A stretch of DNA of 64,000 nt from Paenarthrobacter aurescens (GCF_041549525.1 NZ_CP157456.1:4030001-4094000); one strand, 5' to 3'. Shown: positions 18,936-28,206, numbered from the stretch's first letter. Translations and numbers: made by a program. The notes: generated by a model not told the origin, from the sequence alone.

Positions 18936-19985
18936 ATGACTGCTCTGATCACCACTCCGGGTTTTGTAGACGCCCATATCCACCCGGACAAAACCACCTG
19001 GGGCTCCGGATGGCTCTCCCGCACGCCGGCGCAATCGCTGACGGACCTTATAGGAAACGATCTCCGGGCGCAGCTCTCCCTTCAGGACAGCGTGGAGGAC
19101 AGGGCCTACGCCTTGATGAGCCAAGCTGTCCTCAACGGAACCATGGCCATGCGTGCACACGTGGACGTAGCGCCCCAAATCGGGCTAAAAAACATTCACG
19201 GAGTCCGTGCCGCCGCGGAGCGTTTGGCACCCTTCCTGAATGTTCAGGTGGTGGCGTTCCCGCAATTCGGCCTCTTGAGCAACCCCGGCACGCTGGAGCT
19301 CATGGAGGCTGCGCTGACCGAGGGCGCAGACCTTGTGGGCGGCATAGACCCGGAATCGGTGGACGGCGACCTCCACGGACATCTGGATGCCATCTTCGCC
19401 TTGGCGAACAGACACGGAAGGGACCTGGACATCCACCTGCATGATGTTGGCGCTGAAGGGCTGGCGCAACTCCGTGTGATCGCAGGACGAACAGTGGCCG
19501 AAGGCATGCAGGGCAGAGTCACCATCGGACACGGCTTTGCTCTCTGCGACGCCTCACAGCCAGCCATCGGCGCCACCTTGGAAGCCTTGGCCGATGCTGG
19601 AATCTGGATGGCTACCTGCGCGCTGGGGGCAGACCCCGTCCCGGATCTGGACCTTGTGGAAAGTCACGGAGTCAAGGTTGCCCTCGGTTCAGACGGAGTC
19701 CGTGATGCCTGGTCACCGTTCGGCACCGGCAGCATGATGGACCGCGCACACCTGCTGGGGTACCGGACCGGGGCATCCACAGATGATGAGCTTGAGCGTT
19801 GCTTCCGGCTGGCCACTACGGCAGGTGCGGAGCTGCTCGGCTCAGCCGTGGTGAAGGGCTTCTCCGGACCAACATCACTCGATCGGCTCGAATTCGCTGC
19901 GAACTCCATCCCGGAGCTGGTGGTTGACAGGCCTGCCCCACTGCGGGTGATCCGGCGTGGAGAAGCCATAACCCTCAAGGCGTGA
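18936..19985 (+). CDS. Amidohydrolase-superfamily deaminase/hydrolase (CodA-like)
   Basis: 349 residues from ATG 18936 (SD AAAGGGA); earlier in-frame ATGs lack SD. Metal-site motifs follow the cytosine-deaminase subgroup: HIHPDKT near residues 12-18, HVDV (RAHVDVAP) near 74, HLHDVG near 170, GHGFAL near 200, and SDGVRD near 251 for the last aspartate. The usual N-terminal beta-domain that precedes the first HxH is almost absent, so the protein begins nearly at the barrel. It is expected to be a metal-dependent hydrolase/deaminase of an N-heterocycle or amide in the cytoplasm; the substrate is unknown. It is divergent from an APC permease. Confidence 0.83.
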   Translation: MTALITTPGFVDAHIHPDKTTWGSGWLSRTPAQSLTDLIGNDLRAQLSLQDSVEDRAYALMSQAVLNGTMAMRAHVDVAPQIGLKNIHGVRAAAERLAPFLNVQVVAFPQFGLLSNPGTLELMEAALTEGADLVGGIDPESVDGDLHGHLDAIFALANRHGRDLDIHLHDVGAEGLAQLRVIAGRTVAEGMQGRVTIGHGFALCDASQPAIGATLEALADAGIWMATCALGADPVPDLDLVESHGVKVALGSDGVRDAWSPFGTGSMMDRAHLLGYRTGASTDDELERCFRLATTAGAELLGSAVVKGFSGPTSLDRLEFAANSIPELVVDRPAPLRVIRRGEAITLKA

Positions 19986-19996
19986 GCTACCAGCGG

Positions 19997-20635
19997 CTAG
20001 AGCATCCAAACCCGCAGCAACCACCACAGGCCTGCGATGACAACAGCTCCGAACAGCGAGCCCACAATTACTTGAGCGAGGGTGTGGGCCCGCAAAACCA
20101 GCCGCGACCAGCCAACAGCCGGCACCAGGAGCAGCAGCGGGAGCCACGCGGGCCCGAACATAAGGATGGTGATCACAACCGCAGCCGAAAGTGCCGATGC
20201 GTGCCCGCTCATTTTCCAGAACGCGCTGACAACGGCCAGCACCCCAATGCCTCCAATGAGCGCAATGATCATCACCGCCACACCCGCCGGGCCATTGAGC
20301 AGATGCAGGACGAGCAAGCCGACCAGCACTGATCCCAGGGTCATGAGGAGCAACGCGGGCCGCTGCCGACGGTCGCTGACATGATGATCCGTGATCCGGC
20401 CCAGCTTCACCATCACCAGGACATACGCCAACGGCAGGACACAAACGAACAACGCAGCCAGCATCCCGAACCATATAGTTCCGGGGAAACCGGGTTCCGT
20501 AGCCGGGCTGATCAATAGCAGGACCAACACAACAACCGGTGGCTGGAAGACTTCGGTCAGCACGCGGGCAACCGTACGCCAAGGTCCAGTCACCAACTGA
20601 GGGGGCACATGCCCGGTTTCCCCGGTTGACGCCAC
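19997..20635 (-). CDS. Divergent PAP2-type membrane phosphatase
   Basis: About 212 residues if started at GTG 20635; GTG 20608 and TTG 20689 are in-frame alternatives, and none has a clear SD. Five or six membrane helices are seen. PAP2 motifs are altered: DRRQRP stands for the KxxxxxxRP motif, FWKMSGHAS for PSGH, and SRLVLRAHTLAQ for SRxxxxxHxxxD, with Gln in place of the final Asp. Both catalytic-type histidines remain. Expected role: dephosphorylation of a lipid or prenyl phosphate at the membrane. It follows the E2 gene closely and may share its transcript. Confidence 0.7.
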   Translation of the reverse strand: MASTGETGHVPPQLVTGPWRTVARVLTEVFQPPVVVLVLLLISPATEPGFPGTIWFGMLAALFVCVLPLAYVLVMVKLGRITDHHVSDRRQRPALLLMTLGSVLVGLLVLHLLNGPAGVAVMIIALIGGIGVLAVVSAFWKMSGHASALSAAVVITILMFGPAWLPLLLLVPAVGWSRLVLRAHTLAQVIVGSLFGAVVIAGLWWLLRVWML

Positions 20636-20681
20636 AGTGTCCGCCGCTATCTCTGTGCCTTTGCCGGCCCGGGCTTGCCCG

Positions 20682-22286
20682 TCAGTCAAGCAGGAGCGCC
20701 GGTTCTTCGAGAATGGAGGCAACATCCGCCATGAAGCGCGCGGACAAATCTCCGTCCACAACGCGGTGATCGAAGGACCCGCCGAGTGTAGTGATCCACC
20801 GCGGGATGACCTCACCGTCGAGAACCCAAGGCTTCTGCTTGATGGTTCCGAACGCAATGATTGCCACTTCGCCGGGGTTGATAATGGGCGTTCCCGTGTC
20901 AATGCCCAATGCGCCAATGTTGGTGATGGTCAGGCTTCCACCCTGCATCTCAGCCGGCTGGGTTTTTCCTGCCCGGGCCTTGGTTGCCAACTCGTTAAGC
21001 GCAAGGGCCAATTGCTTGAGGGAGAGGTCCTGGGCGTCCTTGATGTTGGGGACCATGAGGCCGCGTGGGGTAGCGGCGGCGATGCCCAAGTTCATGTAGT
21101 GCTTCACCTGGATCTCGGCGCCACCCTTGCCGTCGGCGTTATCCACCCAGGTCGCGTTGACGCTTGGGTTACGCGCCGCAGCCCATATGACTGCCTTGGC
21201 AAGGATGAGCAGCGGCGAAACTTTGATGCCTTCAAAGTCCCTGGAGGCCTTCAGCCGCTTGACGAATTCCATGGTTCGGCTGGCATCCACATCCACAAAA
21301 ATGCTGACGTGGGGAGCCGAGAAAGCCGAATCCACCATGGCCTTGGCGGTGGCCTTGCGAACGCCCTTGACCGGCATCGTCTCCACGCGCTGATCCTGGG
21401 GTTTCTTGGACGCTCCCCAGAAACTGTCCGCTTGGTCATGCTCAGCATCACGTTGGGCCTGGTAGCTCACCAGGTCCTCGCGGGTCACCTCACCCCGCTG
21501 GCCCGTAGCCACCACATCAGCGAGGTCGATTCCGAGGTCGCGAGCGAATTTGCGCACCGGTGGCTTTGCAAGGACCTTGTTGACCAAGCCACTAATGGTT
21601 CCGCTGATAGCGGCGCCACGGGAGGCCGTAGCCTGCGGCGCTTCGGGAACAACTACGCTGCCTTGGGCCGCCGGAGCCTGCGCCACGGTCCGCTGGGGAG
21701 CCTGCGCCACGATCCCCTGGGGAGCCGGAGAGACGACGGCGGCAGGCGTCGTGGTGCGGTGTGGAACCGGAGCTTCGGCTGCCGTGGCTTCCAATACTGC
21801 CTGGTGGTCCTGGACTGTTCCTTCTGCGTTCTCGGCGATTGTGGCGGCCGCAACCACAGATCCCGCCGGGCGTTTGCGCGTGCGGCGCTTGACGGCGTCA
21901 GCCTTGGGGCCGGAACCAACCAGTGGACCGCCGGCCGGGCGGTTGTCGTCCTGATCGTCGTCGAGAGGCAGCTTGCCATACAGCGGCGTCTCGACGGCCG
22001 GTGCATCCGCAGCAGTCGGCGTCACCGGCGCGTCACCGGCGTCTTGTCCTTCAGAGACAGCGATGATGGCCGTGCCCACCTCAACCGTGATGCCTTCCTC
22101 AACCAAGAGTTCCGTGACTGTGCCCGCAAAAGGGGACGGGAGCTCAACGAGGGACTTGGCGGTCTCGATCTCGCACAGGACATCGTTGATGGCAACGACG
22201 TCTCCCGGCTTGACCTTCCAAGCCACTACCTCGGCCTCGGTCAGGCCTTCGCCGACGTCCGGCAGGTTGAATTTCTTTACAGTCAC
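20682..22286 (-). CDS. bkdC: Branched-chain 2-oxoacid dehydrogenase E2 (dihydrolipoamide acyltransferase)
   Basis: A 534-residue protein with SD GAGG and a GTG start. Domains: lipoyl domain 1-80 with the lipoylated lysine K44 in [10 protein letters not shown]; a Pro/Ala-rich linker with [17 protein letters not shown] repeats; an E1/E3-binding domain ([17 protein letters not shown]) near 215-250; and a catalytic acyltransferase domain to the end with DHRVVDG and catalytic H507. It transfers the acyl group from E1 to CoA inside the complex. One lipoyl domain and linkage to E1 alpha/beta genes of the BCKDH type favour the branched-chain complex, although acetoin or pyruvate complexes are built alike. 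An E3 gene is not in the window. Confidence 0.9.
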   Translation of the reverse strand: MTVKKFNLPDVGEGLTEAEVVAWKVKPGDVVAINDVLCEIETAKSLVELPSPFAGTVTELLVEEGITVEVGTAIIAVSEGQDAGDAPVTPTAADAPAVETPLYGKLPLDDDQDDNRPAGGPLVGSGPKADAVKRRTRKRPAGSVVAAATIAENAEGTVQDHQAVLEATAAEAPVPHRTTTPAAVVSPAPQGIVAQAPQRTVAQAPAAQGSVVVPEAPQATASRGAAISGTISGLVNKVLAKPPVRKFARDLGIDLADVVATGQRGEVTREDLVSYQAQRDAEHDQADSFWGASKKPQDQRVETMPVKGVRKATAKAMVDSAFSAPHVSIFVDVDASRTMEFVKRLKASRDFEGIKVSPLLILAKAVIWAAARNPSVNATWVDNADGKGGAEIQVKHYMNLGIAAATPRGLMVPNIKDAQDLSLKQLALALNELATKARAGKTQPAEMQGGSLTITNIGALGIDTGTPIINPGEVAIIAFGTIKQKPWVLDGEVIPRWITTLGGSFDHRVVDGDLSARFMADVASILEEPALLLD

Positions 22287-22401
22287 AGTGGTCCTCGATT
22301 TCCGGTTACCCGGCAGCGAAGCCGGGCTGGATCAGGGCGGTTGGCAGGGCGGCGGTGAACCGGCTGTCCTGGTGGAACCGGGCGGTTCCAGTGGAACGGT
22401 T

Positions 22402-23382
22402 CTAGTAGGACAAGGAGCGGTCCAGCGCCTCAAGGATCTTGTCGATGTCCGGCAAGTAGTCCTCCTCCACCTTGGCCACGGGATACGGCATGTGGAATCC
22501 CCCGACTCGAATGACGGGTGCCTCCAAGTGAAGGAAAGCGCGTTCGCTGATGCGGGCAGCGATTTCGCCGCCGATCCCACCAAACGTGGGGGCCTCATGG
22601 GCGACGATCAACCGGCCCGTCTTCTTGACCGATGCTTCCACGGTGTCGAAGTCCAAGGGTGAGATGGACCGGAGATCGATGACTTCGATGCTCCGTCCGT
22701 CCTCGACTGCAGCGTTTGCTGCCGCCAGCGCAACTGGCACCAACGGGCCATAAGCCACGATCGTTGCATCCGTGCCTTCACGGACCACGTGCGCTTTGAA
22801 GGGATCCTCGGAAAGGCCTGCGTTCTCCACATCCACTTCACCCTTGAGCCAGTAACGACGTTTAGGTTCAAAGAAGATCACAGGGTCCTGGCACTCGATG
22901 GCCTTCTGGATCATCCAGTAGGCATCATGGGCGTTGGACGGCGAGATGATGCGAAGGCCCGCGGTGTGGGCGAACAATGCTTCCGGGGACTCGGAGTGAT
23001 GCTCGATCGATCCGATGCCGCCGCCGTACGGGATGCGGATGACTACAGGAACCGTCAGCTTGCCAAGGCTGCGGGCGTGGATCTTGGCCAGCTGCGTGGT
23101 GATCTGGTTGAAGGCGGGGTAAACGAAGCCGTCAAACTGGATTTCGCACACCGGCGAGTATCCGCGCAGCGCCAGGCCAATTGCCGTGCCGACGATGCCT
23201 GATTCAGCCAGCGGCGTGTCCACGACGCGTTCGTCCCCGAACTCCTTGATCAAGCCATCGGTGACACGGTAAACACCACCCAGATGTCCAATATCCTCGC
23301 CCATCAGCAAGGACTTGGGGTTGTTCGTCAGCGATGCACGGAGACCCTCGTTGATGGCCTTCGCAATGGTCATTGTTGCCAT
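22402..23382 (-). CDS. bkdB: 2-oxoacid dehydrogenase E1 beta subunit
   Basis: A 326-residue transketolase-like protein: MGEDIGHLGGVYRVTDGL near the N-terminus, the pyrimidine-binding and subunit-contact region DTPLAESGIVGTAIGLALRG, and a C-terminal transketolase domain with HEAPTFGGIGGEI. It forms the alpha2beta2 thiamine-diphosphate decarboxylase with E1 alpha, whose stop overlaps this start by one base (TGATG). A gap of about 115 bp to the E2 gene contains a GGAACC/GGTTCC hairpin (22374-22389) that might tune downstream expression. Confidence 0.9.
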   Translation of the reverse strand: MATMTIAKAINEGLRASLTNNPKSLLMGEDIGHLGGVYRVTDGLIKEFGDERVVDTPLAESGIVGTAIGLALRGYSPVCEIQFDGFVYPAFNQITTQLAKIHARSLGKLTVPVVIRIPYGGGIGSIEHHSESPEALFAHTAGLRIISPSNAHDAYWMIQKAIECQDPVIFFEPKRRYWLKGEVDVENAGLSEDPFKAHVVREGTDATIVAYGPLVPVALAAANAAVEDGRSIEVIDLRSISPLDFDTVEASVKKTGRLIVAHEAPTFGGIGGEIAARISERAFLHLEAPVIRVGGFHMPYPVAKVEEDYLPDIDKILEALDRSLSY

Positions 23383-24572
23383 CAGTTGGCTGCCTCCTCG
23401 TCGCTTTCAAAACCGGCAGAGTACTCCTCAAACCAGGCAAGTTCCTCCGCAATCAGCGGGTGCTGTTCGGCGTACACGCTGGCGAAGGCATCCCGGATAT
23501 CAGGGACCTCAAGGCCATGTGTTGTGCTGCGGACATATTTGGCGAGTTCATCGCCGTCGGCCTTCACTTGGTCGAAGAAAGCCTCATCCGCCAATCCTTC
23601 GGCACGCAGGTATTTCTCCAGGCGATCGAGTGGATCCTTCTCCCGCCAGGCAGCTTCTTCTGCAGATTCCCGGTATTTGGTGGGGTCATCGGCAGTAGTG
23701 TGCGCACCCACGCGGTAAGTGTAGGCCTCAATGAGTACAGGACCCCGGCCCTCTCGGGCGTGCTCGAGTGCCCACTCGGTGACGGCATGGACGGCGATGA
23801 CATCATTGCCGTCCACCCGGATTCCGGGGAAGCCGTAGCCTTTGGCACGGTTTGCCAAGGGAACTTTGGTCTGAACTTCAGTGGGCACCGAAATGGCCCA
23901 GTGGTTGTTCTGGCAGAAGAAGACGACGGGAGCGTTGTAGGAGGCGGCGAACACCATGGACTCATGGACGTCGCCCTCAGAACTTGCGCCGTCACCGAAG
24001 TATGCGATCACCGCTGCCTTGGGGTCCGTGGAATCCGCGGACGCCAGCTTCTGGTCCCTCTGGATACCCATGGCGTAGCCAACAGCGTGAAGTGTCTGCG
24101 CCGCAAGAACCAAGGTGTACAGATGGAAGTTGTTCTCCCTGGGATCCCATCCACCATTGGAGACACCGCGGAACTGCTTGAGCAGCTCGGCAAGGTCAAC
24201 GTTGCGGACCAGCGCTACGCCGTGTTCGCGGTAGGTGGGGAAAATGTAGTCCTGGGACTGGCTTGCGTGGCCGGATCCGATCTGCGCGGCCTCCTGGCCG
24301 GTAAGAGGCACCCACAGGGCAAGCTCGCCCTGACGCTGCAGGGCGGTAGCTTCTTGGTCGAAGCGCCGGATTTTGGCCATGTCCGTGTAGAAAACCCGGA
24401 GCTTCTCGGGATCAATCCGCTTGGCATAGTCCGAGAAGACAGGATCGGAGCCCAAGGTCCCATCAGGTCCGAGCAACTGCACCATTTCCACAGGTTCGCC
24501 TGGCGCGGCTGCTTTCGCGGTGGCAGCCGCGAGAGTTTCTTCCGTCCCGGGGGGCAGTTGTGTCGAGCCCAT
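23382..24572 (-). CDS. bkdA: 2-oxoacid dehydrogenase E1 alpha subunit
   Basis: 396 residues from ATG 24572, chosen for SD GGAG six bases upstream; the frame remains open to 24647 through the upstream palindrome. The thiamine-diphosphate motif runs from GDG (193-195) to NN (222-223). The sequence PTYREHGVALVR and the phosphorylation-loop-like TYRVGAHTTADDPTKYR are typical of branched-chain E1 alpha rather than E. coli-type pyruvate dehydrogenase. It decarboxylates 2-oxo acids from Val/Leu/Ile and passes the acyl group to E2. It is the first gene of bkdA-bkdB-bkdC. Confidence 0.88.
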   Translation of the reverse strand: MGSTQLPPGTEETLAAATAKAAAPGEPVEMVQLLGPDGTLGSDPVFSDYAKRIDPEKLRVFYTDMAKIRRFDQEATALQRQGELALWVPLTGQEAAQIGSGHASQSQDYIFPTYREHGVALVRNVDLAELLKQFRGVSNGGWDPRENNFHLYTLVLAAQTLHAVGYAMGIQRDQKLASADSTDPKAAVIAYFGDGASSEGDVHESMVFAASYNAPVVFFCQNNHWAISVPTEVQTKVPLANRAKGYGFPGIRVDGNDVIAVHAVTEWALEHAREGRGPVLIEAYTYRVGAHTTADDPTKYRESAEEAAWREKDPLDRLEKYLRAEGLADEAFFDQVKADGDELAKYVRSTTHGLEVPDIRDAFASVYAEQHPLIAEELAWFEEYSAGFESDEEAAN

Positions 24573-24623
24573 TCCGTCTCCTTGCTTGCCATGGCGGGGC
24601 GCCGGGCAATGTCTGTCGCTGGG

Positions 24624-24665
24624 ATATATGCCTGTTCCGGAATGCATTCCGGAACAGGCATATAT
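24624..24665. promoter_or_regulatory. Perfect 42-bp palindrome upstream of bkdA
   Basis: Each 21-base arm is an exact reverse complement of the other, with no mismatch. Nested inside are two copies of the 8-bp palindrome TTCCGGAA (24635-24642 and 24647-24654) separated by TGCA, 12 bp apart centre to centre. The centre is 73 bp before the bkdA start. As DNA this fits a cooperative dimer-of-dimers operator. As RNA it would form a 19-bp hairpin with a 4-nt loop but no U-tract, so termination for hisC upstream is less likely. Confidence 0.75.
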
Positions 24666-24723
24666 TTTGGCTTTCGTCCCTTACTTTATCGGCAGTAAGT
24701 AGGGTTGGCGCATTTGTTAACCG

Positions 24724-25842
24724 CTAGGAACCGTGCGGAGCCTTTGTATAACCTGCACAGAGATCCAAGAACCGGGTGTTGGCTTCCACCTCACCGATGC
24801 TGACTCGAACACCCTCGTTTCCGAAGGCCCGGACAGACAAGGCCTGTTCTGCTGCCAAGGCAGCAAACTCCGCGCTGTGCTCGCCAAGATTCAGCCAAAC
24901 GAAGTTGCCTTGAGCCTCAGGAATGAACCAGCCGAGTTCCTTCAAGCCTGCCGTCACGCGATCCCGTTCATCCACCAGGCTTTGTACCCTTTCCACAACC
25001 TGATCGAAATGTTCAATTGACGTCACGGCTGCACGTTCGGCGATTTGCGAGACGGCGAAGGGAGTAGCCGTTACCCGGAGGTGCTGCGTCAGCAAGGGGC
25101 CTGAGACGCTGTATCCAACACGCAGCCCGGCCAGGCCGTGGGCTTTGGAGAAGGTCCTCAACACCACCACATTGGGGTATTTGCGGTACAGCTTGATGCC
25201 GTCCACAGCCTCAGCGTCCCGAACGAACTCCTGGTAAGCCTCGTCGATGACCACCACCACGCTGGGCGGCACCGCCTGAATAAAGCGCTCCGTTTCTTCC
25301 GCGGTAAGAATAGGACCAGTGGGGTTGTTCGGCGTGCACAGGAGTACCACCTTGGTGCGCACGGTCACGGCAGCGGCCATGGTCTCAAGGTCGTGGCGCC
25401 CGTCCGGAAGCAACGGAATTTGCACACTGGCCGCCCCTGCAAGGCCAACGCAGATGGGATACGCCTCAAAAGATCGCCAGGCGTAAATCACCTCGTCCTG
25501 CTTACCATCGTCATTCTGCCCAGCGAAGGTAGCCAGAATCTGGTTCAGCGCCCCCAAGCTGCCGGCGCCGGTAACGACATCCTCAGCGGGAACATCAAGG
25601 AAACCAGCCAAGGCGTTGCGTAGCTTTGTAGCCAGCGGGTCAGGGTACCGGTTGATGTCGGCCTGGTCCGCGATTGCCTGCAACACTGCAGGAATCGGAG
25701 GCAGGGGATTTTCGTTGGACGACAATTTGTAGCTGGTGAGGCCCTCAATCGGAGCAGGGGGTTTACCCGCCGCGTACTTGGGAAGCCTGTCCACGACCGG
25801 ACGGGGGATGACGCCCTCCGGCACGTTGTCAGTAGTAGTCAT
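24724..25842 (-). CDS. hisC: Histidinol-phosphate / aromatic amino acid aminotransferase
   Basis: 372 residues from ATG 25842 (an in-frame start at 25908 is less likely). It is a fold-type I PLP enzyme: YKLSSNENPLPP at the N-terminus, GAGSLGALNQIL for the phosphate site, CTPNNPTG, VIDEAYQEFV with the PLP-ring Asp, and the lysine in RTFSKAHGLAGLRVGY. The form with WRSFEAYPI is that of actinobacterial HisC2/Pat, which acts on aromatic 2-oxo acids (phenylalanine/tyrosine formation). No other his genes are nearby, which favours the Pat role. The symbol is used in the broad sense. Confidence 0.85.
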   Translation of the reverse strand: MTTTDNVPEGVIPRPVVDRLPKYAAGKPPAPIEGLTSYKLSSNENPLPPIPAVLQAIADQADINRYPDPLATKLRNALAGFLDVPAEDVVTGAGSLGALNQILATFAGQNDDGKQDEVIYAWRSFEAYPICVGLAGAASVQIPLLPDGRHDLETMAAAVTVRTKVVLLCTPNNPTGPILTAEETERFIQAVPPSVVVVIDEAYQEFVRDAEAVDGIKLYRKYPNVVVLRTFSKAHGLAGLRVGYSVSGPLLTQHLRVTATPFAVSQIAERAAVTSIEHFDQVVERVQSLVDERDRVTAGLKELGWFIPEAQGNFVWLNLGEHSAEFAALAAEQALSVRAFGNEGVRVSIGEVEANTRFLDLCAGYTKAPHGS

Positions 25843-25914
25843 GGCTTCAAGCCTACTTGCCCCTCCACGATCAACACCGAGCTCTTTAACAGGCTCGTGT
25901 GAAACCATGGACCC

Positions 25915-26343
25915 ATGGGTTCATTCATCATTCGCGTCCTGATCAACGGGCTTGCCCTTTGGGTTGCTACCTGGCTTCTGCAGGGCATGGACATCTCCAC
26001 CAGTGCTACAGAATCGGCTGCAGCAAATGCAGGACTAACGCAGGGCGCAGACACTGCCGGCATCATTCTGGCGTATCTGTTCATCGGCCTGATTTTCGGA
26101 GTGGTGAATGCTTTTGTCCGTCCACTGGTCAGGTTCTTGTCCCTCCCGGTGACCATCCTGACGTTGGGCCTGTTCACGATCGTGATCAATGCCGCCATGC
26201 TGTACCTGACGGCATGGCTAAGCACTTTTACGCCCGTGCACCTCACAATTGACTCCTTCTTTTGGACAGCAATCCTGGCGTCGATCATCATCAGCATCAT
26301 CTCCATGGTGGCGGGCCTGATTCCGGGGGCCCGCAAGCGTTAG
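25915..26343 (+). CDS. Phage-holin-4-2/YvlD-type small membrane protein
   Basis: A 142-residue protein with four membrane helices: about 4-22, 49-66, 78-102 and 112-135. The sequence GVVNAFVRPLVRFLSLPVTILTLGLF is the diagnostic core of the so-called phage holin family 4 superfamily 2. The name comes from a domain label; in chromosomes the protein is a conserved envelope component and there is no phage here. It is divergent from hisC with a 72-bp gap. Confidence 0.85.
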   Translation: MGSFIIRVLINGLALWVATWLLQGMDISTSATESAAANAGLTQGADTAGIILAYLFIGLIFGVVNAFVRPLVRFLSLPVTILTLGLFTIVINAAMLYLTAWLSTFTPVHLTIDSFFWTAILASIIISIISMVAGLIPGARKR

Positions 26344-26361
26344 ACGGGGAGCTCTTCGCCA

Positions 26362-27726
26362 TCAAGGCTTTACCTTGTTCTGCATATCCAACCTCGCGTC
26401 CTGGACAGTGCGCGGGCCAGCAGGGCGGATCGCGGGCGCTTGGGCCGGCAGCGGTGCCCTTTCCAGCTTGAACCGGGTCACCTTCGCCACCCCACCCGCG
26501 CCAACAACACCGGCAAACACGGCAGTTGACGCTGCCAGTGACTCATCTTGGCTGGCAGCCACCAGCTCTGCTCCTGCAGCGTAGTTTTCCTGCCCATGGC
26601 CTGGCCCGATACCGGGATCTTCGCCATCGGGAGCCTTGACGCCATTAGTCAGGGTGACCGTCACTCTGTCTTTCGTGTCGGCGTTAAAGTGCCCGTCCGT
26701 GCCCGCAACCCAGTCTTGCTCGTGTTCCAAATGAAGTGAAGTGATGCCGGGCTCAGCGGTGATGCCACCCACTGGAGCTCCGGCCGTCAGCACGTATTTG
26801 AGATCGAACTCCTGGAGGAACGCCTTGTTGTGGCTCAGGTTCATTGCGTGGAGACCACCTTGGCTATGTCCCACGGCTACTACTTGCTCGCCCGCCTTGG
26901 CGCCGGCTTCACGAAGCGCCTGACCAATGGCAGGTACAACTTCTTCAGATTCGTAGCCCATTGCTTCGCCTACTCCCAAGGAATCGAAAGGATTGGTACT
27001 GGGTGACTGAGGCTGGGTTCCAGGGATCAGCACCATCCAAGAGGCAGCGCCATTGTTGTCGAAGCGGATAACCTCAATCTCGCCGTCGTTCCGCGAGTGA
27101 AGCCTCTCCAGGCGACGAAGGCTGTCTGCCATGGAAGGGTCCACATCGTCGGACGACTCGCCCGTCTTCTCGATACTCACGGTTCTTGGCCGCAGCGCTG
27201 CCAGTAACGGCAGCTCGAGGAGGGTGCGCACCAAGTTTCCCGCCTCATGGCCTTCGGGAATGACCCGGTTATAGCCCTCTTCTGTAATGTCCCGCCCCAG
27301 CGCCAGAAGGCCCCACGCCCCGGAGAGTCGATACTGGTCCCGGCCCAAGGCGTGCGGCGAGGCATTTTCAGCCTCCGCCTCCATATAGTCCCGGTGGCTG
27401 GCCCGCACACTTTCGCCCACCTCAACCAACTCCTGCCGGACCCTCGCCACTTCCTTGCGGCTCTCGGCCACAGCGTTGATGGCGTTACAGCCCGTTTCAT
27501 AGGAGTCGTAGAGGAATGGCTCCAAGCCGTCCTGTACCTGACGCGTCTCGGCTTCAATTCCTACGAGTTGTTGAACCAGTTCATCGAGCGTTCCCGCTCC
27601 CCTGAGGAGTTCCTCGAGCTGAAAAGACATTCCTCCTACCCCTCCCCTGATACTCAGGAATCCATCCGAGGTCGGTAGAGAGGGTCTTGGTGCCGCGCCG
27701 GCCCCTACGGGAGCCGCGTCTGCCAT
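26362..27726 (-). CDS. Alpha/beta hydrolase with helical WXG-like N-terminus
   Basis: A 454-residue protein. Residues about 30-130 are helical (LDELVQQLVGIEAETRQVQDGLEPF, RKEVARVRQELVEVGESV), as in type VII secretion-linked proteins. Residues about 215-400 are an alpha/beta hydrolase core with nucleophile S288 in GHSQGG and oxyanion-side VLIPGTQPQ. A Pro/Arg-rich tail ends the protein. It is probably a lipase or esterase acting outside or at the envelope. The start codon follows the TAG of the WXG100-like gene with no gap, so the two are co-translated and likely a pair. There is no signal peptide; type VII export is inferred. Confidence 0.75.
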   Translation of the reverse strand: MADAAPVGAGAAPRPSLPTSDGFLSIRGGVGGMSFQLEELLRGAGTLDELVQQLVGIEAETRQVQDGLEPFLYDSYETGCNAINAVAESRKEVARVRQELVEVGESVRASHRDYMEAEAENASPHALGRDQYRLSGAWGLLALGRDITEEGYNRVIPEGHEAGNLVRTLLELPLLAALRPRTVSIEKTGESSDDVDPSMADSLRRLERLHSRNDGEIEVIRFDNNGAASWMVLIPGTQPQSPSTNPFDSLGVGEAMGYESEEVVPAIGQALREAGAKAGEQVVAVGHSQGGLHAMNLSHNKAFLQEFDLKYVLTAGAPVGGITAEPGITSLHLEHEQDWVAGTDGHFNADTKDRVTVTLTNGVKAPDGEDPGIGPGHGQENYAAGAELVAASQDESLAASTAVFAGVVGAGGVAKVTRFKLERAPLPAQAPAIRPAGPRTVQDARLDMQNKVKP

Positions 27727-28038
27727 CTACGGACCCCTTTCACTTGAGACGGAGACGTTTTGGGAGTGCCGGAGCACCAATGCCACTGAGGCCTCCAGCG
27801 ACTCGCGGGCACGCATCAACGCTGAAGCATGCACGGCAATGGTGGTCCGGTAGGCCCGCCCCGCCGGGGAAAGCCAGTCGTCAACCTGTGCCTTGCGCAG
27901 GGACGAAAGGACCGCGTCCACACGGTCTACGCACGATTGCACCCGCCACGCCAGCCTCTGGACTTCATGGCTTCGGGAGGCACATTCCAAGGGATCAAAA
28001 GTTGGCGGGTTGGGTGCAGGCATCAAGCCGACGCTCAT
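27727..28038 (-). CDS. WXG100/ESAT-6-like small protein
   Basis: 103 residues from ATG 28038 (GGAG ten bases upstream); the open frame continues upstream to 28152 without family resemblance. Two helices flank a turn WLSPAGRAYR, a variant of the WxG turn, with total length near the 100 residues of the family. The absence of the strict W-x-G (W-L-S here) is like many actinobacterial partners. It is directly joined to an alpha/beta hydrolase gene. Likely a type VII secretion partner or chaperone of that hydrolase. Confidence 0.65.
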   Translation of the reverse strand: MSVGLMPAPNPPTFDPLECASRSHEVQRLAWRVQSCVDRVDAVLSSLRKAQVDDWLSPAGRAYRTTIAVHASALMRARESLEASVALVLRHSQNVSVSSERGP

Positions 28039-28206
28039 TGTCTGTGTACTCCATCGATTGTTCTGCTGATCGGTAGGGACGACGCTACGGATCAGCAGAA
28101 CCCAAAGGAAGTTCCGTTGTGGCCTATGTGGATAACCTGAACCCCTGTCCACATAGCCTCGTCACCGACTCCATTGCCCCGCGCGGAACATGAAAGAATA
28201 GACCTC

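Noticed and set aside
18723..19178. 152-residue N-terminal extension of the APC permease
   Set aside because: ATG 18722 has a strong SD, and the extension resembles no transporter sequence and runs across the divergent promoter region.
20637..22358. Plus-strand open frame of 573 codons antisense to bkdC
   Set aside because: The opposite strand encodes a clear E2 protein with lipoyl and catalytic motifs; the antisense frame has low-complexity Arg/His/Gly content.
24573..24647. 25-residue upstream extension of bkdA reading through the palindrome
   Set aside because: ATG 24572 has the better SD, and the extended peptide would be encoded by the regulatory palindrome.
25915..26343. Possible prophage signal from a holin-family protein
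   Set aside because: The domain name is historical; the protein is a common chromosomal membrane protein and no other phage gene is near.
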